From: Streptomyces sp. WAC 01529
GTDB lineage: Bacteria > Actinomycetota > Actinomycetes > Streptomycetales > Streptomycetaceae
Assembly: GCF_003945545.1 (NCBI RefSeq)
Contig: NZ_CP029617.1
Location: 4,165,001-4,229,000 of the forward strand
Length of the DNA stretch: 64,000 nt
Direction: 5' to 3'
The stretch's first letter is position 1, and every line of letters starts with the position of its first letter. The position numbers were made by a program, and so were the translations under genes. Shown here piece by piece: positions 52,003 through 60,599 of the stretch. The notes under the pieces were generated by a model. That model searched no databases and was not told the DNA's origin. It was given only the letters and a program-made list of their open reading frames with translations.

Positions 52003-53559
52003 ATGGCACAGACGCAGCGCGCTCAGGGCCCGTCCGACCCCGACGCGACTGGCGGCGGTATGTCAGACGCGCCCGAGTTGTGGGGCAATGGCGGGCTCGT
52101 CGGAGACGGCCGTTACCGGCTGACCCACAGACTCGGCCGGGGCGGCATGGCCGAGGTCTTCGCCGCCGAGGACGTACGTCTGGGGCGCACGGTCGCGGTC
52201 AAGCTGCTCCGCTCCGACCTCGCCGAGGACCCCGTCTCCAAGGCCCGTTTCACGCGTGAGGCCCAGTCCGTCGCGGGGCTGAACCACCACGCCGTGGTCG
52301 CCGTGTACGACTCCGGTGAAGACGCCGTCGGGCCGAGTGTCGTCCCGTACATCGTCATGGAGATCGTCGAGGGCCGCACGATCCGCGATCTGCTGCTCAA
52401 CGCGGAGGCGCCCGGTCCCGAGCAGGCGCTCATCATCGTCTCCGGGGTGCTCGAGGCGCTCGCCTACTCCCACCAGCACGGCATCGTGCACCGTGACATC
52501 AAGCCCGCGAACGTGATCATCACCCACTCCGGTGCGGTGAAGGTGATGGACTTCGGCATCGCGCGCGCCCTGCACGGCGCGCAGTCGACGATGACGCAGA
52601 CCGGCATGGTCATGGGCACGCCCCAGTACCTGTCGCCCGAGCAGGCGCTCGGCAAGGCCGTCGACCACCGCTCCGACCTGTACGCGACCGGCTGTCTGCT
52701 CTACGAACTGCTCGCGCTGCGGCCCCCGTTCACCGGCGAGACGCCGCTCTCCGTGGTCTACCAGCACGTCCAGGACACGGCTCTGCCGCCCTCCGAGGTC
52801 TCGGACGCGGCGCCGCCGGAGCTGGACGGGCTCGTCATGCGCTCCCTCGCCAAGGACCCGGACGACCGGTTCCAGACCGCCGAGGAGATGCGCGGCCTCG
52901 TCCAGTACGGGCTGCAGATGCTGCACGAGCAGGGCGGCCACACGGGGACCTGGAACACCGGGCCCGTCGAGATGCACGAGGGCGGCAACACCCCGGCGAT
53001 GGGTCTCGCCGGCACGGCCGCGATGGGGCACCCCGACTCAGGGACCGCGCAGATCCCGGGCCCGATGCTGCGTCCGCCGGGCGACGACGGCGGCTTCGAG
53101 GGCGGGCAGCGCGGCGGCAAGGGCGGCCGCGGCAAGATGTGGATCTTCGCCGTGCTTGCCGTCATCGCGATCGTGGTGGGTGTCGCCTTCGCGCTGAGCG
53201 CGAGCAACGGCACGAAGGAGAAGGACAAGACCCCGACGACTCCCTCGACGAAGCAGTCGCAGGAGAAGAAGCCCAGCAAGAGCCCGGACAAGGACGAGAC
53301 GGGCGAGGCGACGGAGCCGGGCAGTGACACGGGGGGCCAGACGAACTACCCCCCGCAGACGAACCGGCCGACCGGGCCCACGCAGCCGACCGGGAACCCC
53401 ACCCAGCCGACCGGGGACCCGACGACCGACCCGACGACGGATCCCACCACGGACCCGACGACGGACCCGACGACCGATCCGACCGACCCGCCGGTCACGA
53501 CGGACCCGACCGAGGGCGAGGACCCGGGCGACTCCGGGAGCGACGGCGAGGGCACCTGA
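52003..53559 (+). CDS. Ser/Thr protein kinase with low-complexity extracellular tail
   Basis: 518 aa. Kinase domain at residues 37-300 (GRGGMAEVF, VAVKLL, HRDIKPANVI, DFGIARALHG, SPEQ). Linker, then membrane helix (MWIFAVLAVIAIVVGVAFAL). The outside part has no PASTA domain: it is Lys/Ser/Thr-rich and then a TTDP/PTQPTG repeat of about 70 residues, perhaps a wall-spanning spacer or glycosylation target. ATG 52003 with GAGGA upstream. Convergent with the PNPOx-like gene. Confidence 0.93.
   Translation: MAQTQRAQGPSDPDATGGGMSDAPELWGNGGLVGDGRYRLTHRLGRGGMAEVFAAEDVRLGRTVAVKLLRSDLAEDPVSKARFTREAQSVAGLNHHAVVAVYDSGEDAVGPSVVPYIVMEIVEGRTIRDLLLNAEAPGPEQALIIVSGVLEALAYSHQHGIVHRDIKPANVIITHSGAVKVMDFGIARALHGAQSTMTQTGMVMGTPQYLSPEQALGKAVDHRSDLYATGCLLYELLALRPPFTGETPLSVVYQHVQDTALPPSEVSDAAPPELDGLVMRSLAKDPDDRFQTAEEMRGLVQYGLQMLHEQGGHTGTWNTGPVEMHEGGNTPAMGLAGTAAMGHPDSGTAQIPGPMLRPPGDDGGFEGGQRGGKGGRGKMWIFAVLAVIAIVVGVAFALSASNGTKEKDKTPTTPSTKQSQEKKPSKSPDKDETGEATEPGSDTGGQTNYPPQTNRPTGPTQPTGNPTQPTGDPTTDPTTDPTTDPTTDPTTDPTDPPVTTDPTEGEDPGDSGSDGEGT
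53385..53510 (+). repeat. Short in-frame repeats encoding (PTQPTG)/(TTDP) tail
   Basis: GACCCGACGACC-like 12-mers repeated five times after two or three CAGCCGACCGGG units. Likely length-variable. Confidence 0.75.
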
Positions 53560-53574
53560 TCCCGCGCCTCCGCT

Positions 53575-53601
53575 GCCGTCCCCCGTTGATCGGGCGACGG
53601 C
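53575..53601. terminator. Candidate terminator between kinase and PNPOx-like gene
   Basis: GCCGTC, a one-base mismatch, CCCG, loop TTGAT, and the complement arms. Short, moderately stable. Confidence 0.5.
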
Positions 53602-53616
53602 CCCCGGCCGCGTACG

Positions 53617-54039
53617 TCAGTGCGTGTGCTGCAGGCTGCGGGTGCGGCCCGCCGTGAGGGTGTGGACCTTGGCGACCTGCGGCTCTATCCGCAGATAGAC
53701 CGGGTCGAAGAGTTCACCGTCCGCGAAGTGCGGCGTGGGGCCGAAGAGTTCCAGCTCGGCGTTGGTCGGCTCGACCGCCTCGCAGACGCCGATGCACTGC
53801 ACGGTCCACTGCCCGTCGCGGGCGGACGCCGCGTTCAGATTGTCCGCGCCGTACGCGACGACGCTGCCGACGCAGGCCTGGTGGTAGCCGTATCCCCGGT
53901 GCATGCGCAGCAGGATCCTCCCGCCCACGACGATGTGGCGGGCCGCCGCGAGAAAGGGCAGCGCGCGCATGCTGGTCGCCACCCGTCCGTAGTCCGTGCG
54001 GCGGAGCAGTTCGAAGGCGAGCTGTTCATCGGTGGACAT
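53617..54039 (-). CDS. Pyridoxamine 5'-phosphate oxidase-like (FMN/F420-binding split-barrel) protein
   Basis: 140 aa. Split beta-barrel: LLRRTDYGRVATSMRALPFLAAARHIVVGGRILLRMHRGYG, SVVAYGADNLN and WTVQCIGVCEAVEPT. It probably binds a flavin or F420 and reduces a small molecule. ATG at 54037-54039 starts MSTDEQLAFELL; GGTGGGG is in front. Neighbour of the response regulator; similar pairs occur in DosR/DevR-type stress regulons, so redox response is a fair guess. Confidence 0.85.
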   Translation of the reverse strand: MSTDEQLAFELLRRTDYGRVATSMRALPFLAAARHIVVGGRILLRMHRGYGYHQACVGSVVAYGADNLNAASARDGQWTVQCIGVCEAVEPTNAELELFGPTPHFADGELFDPVYLRIEPQVAKVHTLTAGRTRSLQHTH

Positions 54040-54113
54040 GCCCCCCACCTTCGGTCAGGCGCGGGATGTCCCGAAAGAGGACCCCGCCCCCAGTAAACGG
54101 GACGTAAGTCCCG

Positions 54114-54794
54114 TCAGTGCTGCTTCTCCGCCTGCATGCGCGCCACATACGCGGCGGCCTGCGAGCGGCGCTCCATGCCCAGCTTGGAGAGCAGGCTGGA
54201 GACGTAATTCTTGATCGTCTTCTCGGCGAGGTGGAGCCGCTCGCCGATGACGCGGTTGGTGAGGCCCTCGCCGATCAGGTCGAGGATCTTCCGCTCCTGG
54301 TCGGTGAGGTTGGCCAGGCGGTCGTCGCCCTTGGTGTTGTTGCCGTCGCGCAGCCGCTCCAGGACCCGGGCCGTGGCGACGGGGTCGAGCAGGGACTTTC
54401 CGGCGGCCACGTCGCGTACGGCGGTCAGCAGCTCATTGCCGCGGATGGCCTTGAGGACATAACCGGAGGCGCCGGCCATGATCGCGTCGAAGAGGGCCTC
54501 GTCATCGGCGAACGAGGTGAGCATCAGGCATTTGATGTCCTCGTTCTGCGAACGGATCTCACGGCATACCTCGACCCCGCTGCCGTCCGGCAGGCGCACG
54601 TCGAGAACGGCCACGTCGGGCCGGGTCGCGGGGATCCTGACCAGGGCGTCCGCCGCGGTGCCGGCCTCGCCGACGACCTCGATGTCGGACTCCACGGAGA
54701 GCAGCTCATGGACTCCGCGCCGGACCACTTCATGGTCGTCGAGGAGAAATACTGTAATTTTTCCATCTTCGCGCACGGAGCCAGTCTCACACAC
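54114..54794 (-). CDS. NarL/FixJ-family response regulator (DevR-like), orphan
   Basis: 226 aa. Receiver domain at residues 12-130: acidic DDH after KITVFLL, phospho-Asp in VAVLDVRLPDG, Thr in MLTSFADDEAL, Lys in GYVLKAIRG. C-terminal LuxR HTH (LTDQERKILDLIGEGLTNRVIGERLHLAEKTIKNYVSSLLSKLG). No histidine kinase is adjacent. GTG 54794 with AAAGAGA upstream; GTG 54776 is an alternative. No ligand or targets known; the 20-bp repeats at 54936 and 54971 could be its sites or those of another factor. Confidence 0.93.
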   Translation of the reverse strand: MCETGSVREDGKITVFLLDDHEVVRRGVHELLSVESDIEVVGEAGTAADALVRIPATRPDVAVLDVRLPDGSGVEVCREIRSQNEDIKCLMLTSFADDEALFDAIMAGASGYVLKAIRGNELLTAVRDVAAGKSLLDPVATARVLERLRDGNNTKGDDRLANLTDQERKILDLIGEGLTNRVIGERLHLAEKTIKNYVSSLLSKLGMERRSQAAAYVARMQAEKQH

Positions 54795-54935
54795 GATCTC
54801 TTTCGGCGCCCGGGCGGAACCCTTCCCGTGCGACCCTTCCCGAGTCCGGGGTGGCCGGGATAACGTGCCGGTGTTCCGGCCCCCTGCCAGGCTGTGATCA
54901 GTGCTGTGACCAGGAAGTGTTCCCGCTTTTCTCGA

Positions 54936-54955
54936 TTTACTCGGAAATCCAAGCA
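54936..54955 (+). promoter_or_regulatory. 20-bp direct repeat, copy 1 (candidate operator)
   Basis: TTTACTCGGAAATCCAAGCA. The inner CTCGGAAATCCAAG is a near-palindrome; copy 2 is 35 bases downstream with 19 of 20 identical. Confidence 0.6.
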
Positions 54956-54970
54956 GTCGGCACCCGGCCG

Positions 54971-54990
54971 TTTACTTGGAAATCCAAGCA
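54971..54990 (+). promoter_or_regulatory. 20-bp direct repeat, copy 2 (candidate operator)
   Basis: TTTACTTGGAAATCCAAGCA, containing the perfect inverted repeat CTTGGA-AA-TCCAAG. Confidence 0.6.
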
Positions 54991-55182
54991 AATTCGCAGG
55001 TCAGGTGGGGTTTCACAGAATTGCTAAGCACTGGGTAACGTGCATTGTGCAGGGCGCTCGCCGGGGCACCTGTCACGCCTGTTCCCGGCCGAGACGCACC
55101 CACCCCGTGCGCGGGCACGGATCAGGCGAGCCGCACTGGCCTACCCGGTAATCCCGGGGGCCGGACCGACGGAGGAGCACAC

Positions 55183-56382
55183 GTGACCGTGGAGAGCACC
55201 GCCGCGCGCAAACCGCGCCGCAGCAGTACCGGCGGCGGCAAGCGCGCGAGCGCCAAGAAGGCCGCGCCGCAGCAGAGCACGGAGCCCGAGCTCGTACAAC
55301 TGCTGACGCCCGAGGGCAAGCGGGTCAAGAGCGCGAAGAACGCCGTGTACGACGCCTACGTCGCCGACATCACGAGCGAGGAGCTGCGCGGCCTGTACCG
55401 CGACATGGTCCTCACTCGTCGCTTCGACGCCGAGGCCACCTCCCTCCAGCGCCAGGGCGAGCTGGGCCTGTGGGCCTCGCTGCTCGGCCAGGAGGCCGCC
55501 CAGATCGGTTCCGGCCGGGCCACCCGCGGCGACGACTACGTGTTCCCCACGTACCGCGAGCACGGTGTCGCCTGGTGCCGCGGGGTCGACCCGACGAACC
55601 TGCTCGGCATGTTCCGCGGCGTGAACAACGGCGGATGGGACCCGAACAGCAACAACTTCCACCTGTACACGATCGTCATCGGCTCGCAGACGCTGCACGC
55701 CACCGGCTACGCGATGGGCGTGGCCAAGGACGGCGCCGACTCGGCCGTGATCGCGTACTTCGGGGACGGCGCCTCCAGCCAGGGCGACGTCGCTGAATCG
55801 TTCACCTTCTCCGCGGTCTACAACGCCCCCGTCGTGTTCTTCTGCCAGAACAACCAGTGGGCGATCTCCGAGCCGACCGAGAAGCAGACCCGTGTGCCGC
55901 TCTACCAGCGCGCGCAGGGTTACGGCTTCCCCGGTGTGCGGGTCGACGGCAACGACGTACTCGCCGTGCTCGCCGTCACCAAGTGGGCCCTGGAGCGGGC
56001 GCGTACGGGCGAGGGCCCGGCGCTCATCGAGGCGTTCACGTACCGCATGGGCGCGCACACCACCTCCGACGACCCGAGCAAGTACCGCAACGACGACGAG
56101 CGGGTGGCCTGGGAGGCCAAGGACCCGATTCTGCGGCTGCGGGCCTTCCTGGAGTCCGAAGGCCACGCGGATGAGGGATTCTTCGCGGAACTCGACGACG
56201 AGAGCGAAGCGTTGGGCAAGCGAGTGCGAGAGGTGGTGCGGGCGATGCCGGATCCGGATCTGATGGCGATCTTCGAGAATGTCTACGCGGACGGGCACGC
56301 GCTCGTGGACGAGGAGCGCGCCCAGTTCGCCGCGTACCAGGCGTCGTTCGCGGACACCCCCGCGGCCGGGGAGGTCAAGTAA
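55183..56382 (+). CDS. bkdA: Branched-chain 2-oxoacid dehydrogenase E1 alpha subunit (second cluster)
   Basis: 399 aa. A basic, Lys/Ala-rich N-terminal extension of about 40 residues (RKPRRSSTGGGKRASAKKAAP) is absent from the first copy. TPP motif FGDGASSQGDVAESFTFSAVYNAPVVFFCQNNQWAIS. GTG 55183 with GGAGGAG six bases upstream. Its stop is two bases before the E1 beta start. Confidence 0.95.
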   Translation: MTVESTAARKPRRSSTGGGKRASAKKAAPQQSTEPELVQLLTPEGKRVKSAKNAVYDAYVADITSEELRGLYRDMVLTRRFDAEATSLQRQGELGLWASLLGQEAAQIGSGRATRGDDYVFPTYREHGVAWCRGVDPTNLLGMFRGVNNGGWDPNSNNFHLYTIVIGSQTLHATGYAMGVAKDGADSAVIAYFGDGASSQGDVAESFTFSAVYNAPVVFFCQNNQWAISEPTEKQTRVPLYQRAQGYGFPGVRVDGNDVLAVLAVTKWALERARTGEGPALIEAFTYRMGAHTTSDDPSKYRNDDERVAWEAKDPILRLRAFLESEGHADEGFFAELDDESEALGKRVREVVRAMPDPDLMAIFENVYADGHALVDEERAQFAAYQASFADTPAAGEVK

Positions 56383-56384
56383 CC

Positions 56385-57365
56385 ATGGCTGTCCAGAAAC
56401 TGCCCATCGCCAAGGCGATCAACGAATCGCTGCGCACGGCGCTGGAGAACGACCCCAAGGTCCTCATCATGGGCGAGGACGTCGGCAAGCTCGGCGGCGT
56501 CTTCCGGGTGACGGACGGGCTGCAGAAGGACTTCGGCGAGGAGCGGGTCATCGACACCCCGCTCGCCGAGTCCGGCATCGTCGGCACGGCCATCGGCCTC
56601 GCCCTGCGCGGGTACCGCCCGGTGGTGGAGATCCAGTTCGACGGCTTCGTCTTCCCGGCGTACGACCAGATCGTCACGCAGCTCGCGAAGATGCACGCCC
56701 GCGCGCTCGGCAAGATCAAGATGCCGGTCGTCATCCGCATTCCGTACGGCGGCGGCATCGGCGCGGTCGAGCACCACAGCGAGTCGCCCGAGGCGCTCTT
56801 CGCGCACGTGGCGGGGTTGAAGGTGGTCTCCCCCTCGAACTCGGCGGATGCCTACTGGATGATGCAGCAGGCCATCCAGAGCGACGACCCGGTGATCTTC
56901 TTCGAGCCCAAGCGGAGGTACTGGGACAAGGGCGAGGTCGACAAGGAGGCCATCCCCGGCCCCCTGCACAAGGCCGTCGTCGCCCGCGAGGGCACCGACC
57001 TCACACTCGTGGCGTACGGCCCGATGGTGAAGGTCTGCCTGGAGGCGGCCGCGGCCGCCGAGGAGGAGGGCAAGTCCCTGGAGGTCCTGGACCTGCGCTC
57101 CATGTCGCCGATCGACTTCGACGCCGTGCAGGCCTCGGTCGAGAAGACGCGGCGGCTCGTCGTCGTGCACGAGGCCCCGGTCTTCCTGGGCACCGGCGCG
57201 GAGATCGCCGCCCGCATCACCGAGCGGTGCTTCTACCACCTGGAGGCCCCGGTGCTCCGGGTCGGCGGCTACCACGCGCCGTATCCGCCGGCGCGCCTCG
57301 AAGAGGAGTATCTGCCGGGCCTCGACCGGGTGCTCGACACCGTCGACCGCTCGCTGGCGTACTGA
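56385..57365 (+). CDS. bkdB: Branched-chain 2-oxoacid dehydrogenase E1 beta subunit (second cluster)
   Basis: 326 aa. GEDVGKLGGVFRVTDGLQKDFGEERV, LAESGIVGTAIGLALRGYRPVVEIQFDGFVFPA, PYGGGIGAVEHHSESPEALF, and a C-terminal transketolase domain. Like the first copy it would assemble with E1 alpha. Separated from E2 by 11 bases. Confidence 0.96.
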   Translation: MAVQKLPIAKAINESLRTALENDPKVLIMGEDVGKLGGVFRVTDGLQKDFGEERVIDTPLAESGIVGTAIGLALRGYRPVVEIQFDGFVFPAYDQIVTQLAKMHARALGKIKMPVVIRIPYGGGIGAVEHHSESPEALFAHVAGLKVVSPSNSADAYWMMQQAIQSDDPVIFFEPKRRYWDKGEVDKEAIPGPLHKAVVAREGTDLTLVAYGPMVKVCLEAAAAAEEEGKSLEVLDLRSMSPIDFDAVQASVEKTRRLVVVHEAPVFLGTGAEIAARITERCFYHLEAPVLRVGGYHAPYPPARLEEEYLPGLDRVLDTVDRSLAY

Positions 57366-57376
57366 GGGAGAAGGTC

Positions 57377-58813
57377 GTGACGACGATGACAGACGCTGCT
57401 CTGAGCGAGTTCAAGATGCCCGACGTGGGCGAGGGGCTCACCGAGGCCGAGATCCTCAAGTGGTACGTGGCGCCCGGTGACACCGTCACCGACGGGCAGG
57501 TCGTGTGCGAGGTCGAGACGGCCAAGGCCGCCGTCGAGCTGCCCATTCCGTTCAACGGTGTCGTGCGTGAGCTGCGCTTTCCCGAGGGGACGACGGTCGA
57601 TGTCGGCCAGGTGATCATCTCGGTGGACGAGTCGGGCGGGGCGGGGGCGGGGGCCTCGGTGGCGCCTGAGCCGGTGAGTGCGCCCGCGCCTGAAGCCGCG
57701 CCTGAGCCCGAGCCCGCCGAGCCCCAGGGGCGCCAGCCCGTGCTCGTGGGGTACGGGGTCGCCGAGGCCTCGACGAAGCGCCGGGCTCGCAGGGGCGAAT
57801 CGGTGGACGTCCCTGTCGTGGCGCCGGAGCCGGGGGTTGTGCCCCCCCGTTCCGCCGTGCGGAACGATGGCCCACAACAGGAGGGCGGGCTCAACGGCCA
57901 CGGTGTCCGGCCGCTCGCCAAGCCGCCCGTCCGCAAGCTCGCCAAGGACCTCGGCGTGGACCTCGCGACGGTCACGCCCTCCGGGCCCGACGGGATCATC
58001 ACGCGCGAGGACGTGCACGCGGCGGTGGCCCCGGCCGCCGCCGAGCCCGCGCCGCAGGCACCGGAGGCACCCGCCCCCGTGGCCGCGCCCGCCCCGGTGG
58101 TCGGCGCGGACGCCAGGGAGACCCGCGTCCCCGTCAAGGGCGTCCGGAAGGCGACCGCGCAGGCGATGGTCGGCTCGGCGTTCACCGCGCCGCACGTCAC
58201 CGAGTTCGTGACGGTCGACGTGACGCGGACGATGAAGCTGGTCGAGGAGTTGAAGCAGGACAGGGCCTTCGAGGGGCTGCGGGTCAATCCGCTGCTGCTC
58301 ATCTCCAAGGCCCTGCTGGTGGCGATCAGGCGGAACCCCGACGTCAACGCCGCCTGGGACGAGGCCAACCAGGAGATCGTCCAGAAGCACTATGTGAACC
58401 TCGGCATCGCCGCGGCCACCCCGCGCGGTCTGATCGTGCCGAACATCAAGGACGCGCACGCCAAGACCCTGCCCGAACTGGCCGAGTCCCTGGGCGAGTT
58501 GGTCTCCACGGCCCGGGCGGGCAAGACGTCGCCCGGCGCCATGCAGGGCGGCACGGTCACGATCACGAACGTCGGCGTCTTCGGCGTCGACACGGGCACG
58601 CCGATCCTCAACCCCGGCGAGTCCGCGATCCTCGCGGTCGGCGCGATCAAGCTCCAGCCGTGGGTCCACAAGGGCAAGGTCAAGCCGCGCCAGGTGACGA
58701 CGCTCGCGCTCTCCTTCGACCACCGCCTGGTGGACGGGGAGTTGGGCTCCAAGGTACTCGCCGATGTGGCGGCGATCCTGGAGCGGCCGAAGCGGTTGCT
58801 GACCTGGGCGTAG
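57377..58813 (+). CDS. bkdC: Branched-chain 2-oxoacid dehydrogenase E2 (second cluster)
   Basis: 478 aa. Lipoyl domain with VETAKAAVELP, linker with a Pro/Ala/Glu-rich stretch, E3-binding domain (PPVRKLAKDLGVDLATVTPSGPDGIITREDV), catalytic domain with FDHRLVDGE (HxxxDG). GTG 57377 with GGGAG six bases upstream; ATG 57386 possible. A terminator follows, so the operon has three genes and no E3. Confidence 0.94.
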   Translation: MTTMTDAALSEFKMPDVGEGLTEAEILKWYVAPGDTVTDGQVVCEVETAKAAVELPIPFNGVVRELRFPEGTTVDVGQVIISVDESGGAGAGASVAPEPVSAPAPEAAPEPEPAEPQGRQPVLVGYGVAEASTKRRARRGESVDVPVVAPEPGVVPPRSAVRNDGPQQEGGLNGHGVRPLAKPPVRKLAKDLGVDLATVTPSGPDGIITREDVHAAVAPAAAEPAPQAPEAPAPVAAPAPVVGADARETRVPVKGVRKATAQAMVGSAFTAPHVTEFVTVDVTRTMKLVEELKQDRAFEGLRVNPLLLISKALLVAIRRNPDVNAAWDEANQEIVQKHYVNLGIAAATPRGLIVPNIKDAHAKTLPELAESLGELVSTARAGKTSPGAMQGGTVTITNVGVFGVDTGTPILNPGESAILAVGAIKLQPWVHKGKVKPRQVTTLALSFDHRLVDGELGSKVLADVAAILERPKRLLTWA

Positions 58814-58832
58814 TCCCCGCCCGAGCAGTGAG

Positions 58833-58869
58833 AAGGGGGCCCGCCGCGATCACCGCGGCGGGCCCCCTT
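58833..58869. terminator. Bidirectional terminator (bkd 2 / carboxypeptidase)
   Basis: 16-bp perfect stem AAGGGGGCCCGCCGCG, loop ATCAC, followed by T. Between convergent genes. Confidence 0.9.
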
Positions 58870-58882
58870 TCCCGTATGCGCG

Positions 58883-59779
58883 TCAGGCGACCTTGAAGCC
58901 GTAGTCCATCAGCTTCTTGGCGTCCGAGAGGCGGTTGGCCGCCGAGGACGAGGTCAGGACGGTGCCGATGACCGTCTTGCCGTTGCGGGTGGCCGCGAAG
59001 ACGAGGCAGTACTTCGCCTCGGGGCCGGAGCCCGTCTTCACGCCGAGGGCGCCGCTGTAGGAGCCGAGGAGCTTGTTCGTGTTCTCCCAGGCCATGTTGC
59101 GGTAGCCGCCGGACTTCGTGGTGACCTTCTGGGTGGTCGCCTTCGTCTTCACCACCGTGCGGAACGTGGAGTACTTCATCGCGTTGCTGGCGAGCTTGGT
59201 GAGGTCGCGCGGCGTGGAGTAGTTCTGGCCGTGGCCGATGCCGTCGAACGAGTCGAAGTGCGTGTTCGTCAGGCCGAGCGTCCTGGCCGTGGAGTTCATC
59301 TGGCCGATGAAGTTCTTCACGCGGGCCGAACGGGTCGTGCCCTTGCCGAACTTGTCCGCGAGGGCGTACGCCGCGTCGCAGCCGGAGGGGAGCATCAGCC
59401 CGTACAGCAGCTGGCGGACGGTGACCTTGTCGCCGACGATCAGGCGGGCCGAGGAGGCGTAGCCGTTGTCGACGATGTAGTCGCTGTACGCCTTCTGGAC
59501 CGTGACCTTGGAATCCAGGTTGAGGTTCGGCTGGGCGAGGACCACGCGCGCCGTCATGATCTTCGTCGTGGAGCCGGTGGAGCGCCGGGTGTCGGCGGAC
59601 TTGGTGAAGAGGCTCTTGCCCGTGCCGTTGTTCATCACATAGCCGCCCTTGGCGGCGATGGACGGCTTCGGTGGCGCGGCCGCGTGCGCCGGGGAGGTGA
59701 GGACTCCGCCCGCCAGAACCGCGCCCGCGGTGAGGGTAACGGCTGATACGCGACGTACGCCCTTAATGCCGGTATTCAA
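58883..59779 (-). CDS. Secreted D-alanyl-D-alanine carboxypeptidase (S11 family)
   Basis: 298 aa. Signal peptide of about 33 residues ending SPAHA-A. Active-site Ser70-Thr-Thr-Lys73 (SxxK), and KTG at 248-250. The second motif, normally SxN, reads Ser132-Gly-Cys134 (LPSGCDAAYAL), so the Asn is replaced by Cys. It trims the pentapeptide terminal D-Ala in peptidoglycan. No C-terminal membrane helix, hence released or wall-bound. The Cys variant may change turnover; the family otherwise fits well. Confidence 0.93.
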   Translation of the reverse strand: MNTGIKGVRRVSAVTLTAGAVLAGGVLTSPAHAAAPPKPSIAAKGGYVMNNGTGKSLFTKSADTRRSTGSTTKIMTARVVLAQPNLNLDSKVTVQKAYSDYIVDNGYASSARLIVGDKVTVRQLLYGLMLPSGCDAAYALADKFGKGTTRSARVKNFIGQMNSTARTLGLTNTHFDSFDGIGHGQNYSTPRDLTKLASNAMKYSTFRTVVKTKATTQKVTTKSGGYRNMAWENTNKLLGSYSGALGVKTGSGPEAKYCLVFAATRNGKTVIGTVLTSSSAANRLSDAKKLMDYGFKVA

Positions 59780-59933
59780 GATCTCTGCTCCAAATGCCCC
59801 TGGATTGCGGCCACATGGAGGGGCCGCTCATTCGTAAGACGAGCGAGAGGGGGCAATGGATGTGCCGGATGCCCCGTGTTTTTCTGTGCGGTCCGCCATG
59901 TGGACGAGGATTTCCGCGTATACGTGTTGTATC

Positions 59934-59939
59934 TATGCT
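59934..59939 (+). promoter_or_regulatory. -10 element of the GntR gene
   Basis: TATGCT, six bases before ATG 59946, leaderless arrangement. Upstream, ATAC-GTGTT-GTAT could be an operator half-site pair. Confidence 0.45.
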
Positions 59940-59945
59940 GTGCGC

Positions 59946-60599
59946 ATGCCAGTCACCGCCATCAAGCAGCCGCCCGCCGCCGACCGGGTCTACGCGCACG
60001 TGAAGCAAGCCGTCCTGGAGCGCCGCTACGAGGGCGGCACGCTCCTCACCGAGGGCGAGCTGGCCGAGGCCGTCGGGGTCTCCCGCACGCCGGTGCGCGA
60101 GGCGCTGCTGAAACTGGAGGTGGAAGGGCTGCTCCGGCTCTACCCGAAGAAGGGGGCCCTCGTGCTGCCCGTCTCCGCGCAGGAGATCGCCGATGTCGTC
60201 GAGACCCGGCTGCTCGTCGAGACGCACGCGGTGCGCAAGGCCGTGCCGGCGCCGGTGGGGCTCGTGGAGCGGCTGACGGCGCTGCTCTCCCGGCAGCGGG
60301 AGCAGGCCGCCGCCGGGGACTTCGCGGCGGCCGCGGTCACCGACCGGTGCTTCCACGCCGAGATCGTGCGCAGCGGGGGGAACGAGATCCTCTCGCGCCT
60401 CTACGACCAGCTCAGGGACCGGCAGTTGCGGATGGGGGTCGCGGTGATGCACTCGCACCCCGACCGGATCGCGAAGACCCTCTCCGAGCACGAGGAGATC
60501 CTCGCGGCGCTGCGCTGCGGCGACGCGGAGGCGGCGGTCGCCGTGGTCACCCGGCACGTCGGGTGGTTCCAGAACCTGGCGCGGGGGGAGGTCCGGTGA
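59946..60599 (+). CDS. GntR-family (FadR/FCD type) regulator
   Basis: 217 aa. Winged HTH at residues 15-75 (TLLTEGELAEAVGVSRTPVREALLKLEVEGLLRLYPKKGALVLP), then an FCD ligand domain with likely metal-binding His and Asp in TDRCFHAEIV and FRSGG-type segments. It likely represses itself and the MFS transporter, whose start overlaps its stop (GTGA). The ligand is unknown. Confidence 0.92.
   Translation: MPVTAIKQPPAADRVYAHVKQAVLERRYEGGTLLTEGELAEAVGVSRTPVREALLKLEVEGLLRLYPKKGALVLPVSAQEIADVVETRLLVETHAVRKAVPAPVGLVERLTALLSRQREQAAAGDFAAAAVTDRCFHAEIVRSGGNEILSRLYDQLRDRQLRMGVAVMHSHPDRIAKTLSEHEEILAALRCGDAEAAVAVVTRHVGWFQNLARGEVR

Larger units (their letters stand above)
54795..55182. promoter_or_regulatory. 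Divergent control region of the response regulator and second bkd operon
   Basis: 388 bases with no supported ORF. It holds the 20-bp direct repeats listed separately, an unusually AT-rich patch (54940-55035) with TTGCTAAG and TGGGTAAC, and a GGAGGAG ribosome site at the E1 alpha gene. Confidence 0.6.

Noticed and set aside
52233..52260. GTTTCACGCGTGAG in the kinase gene as parS
   Set aside because: It lacks the central CACGTG and does not match the parS palindrome.
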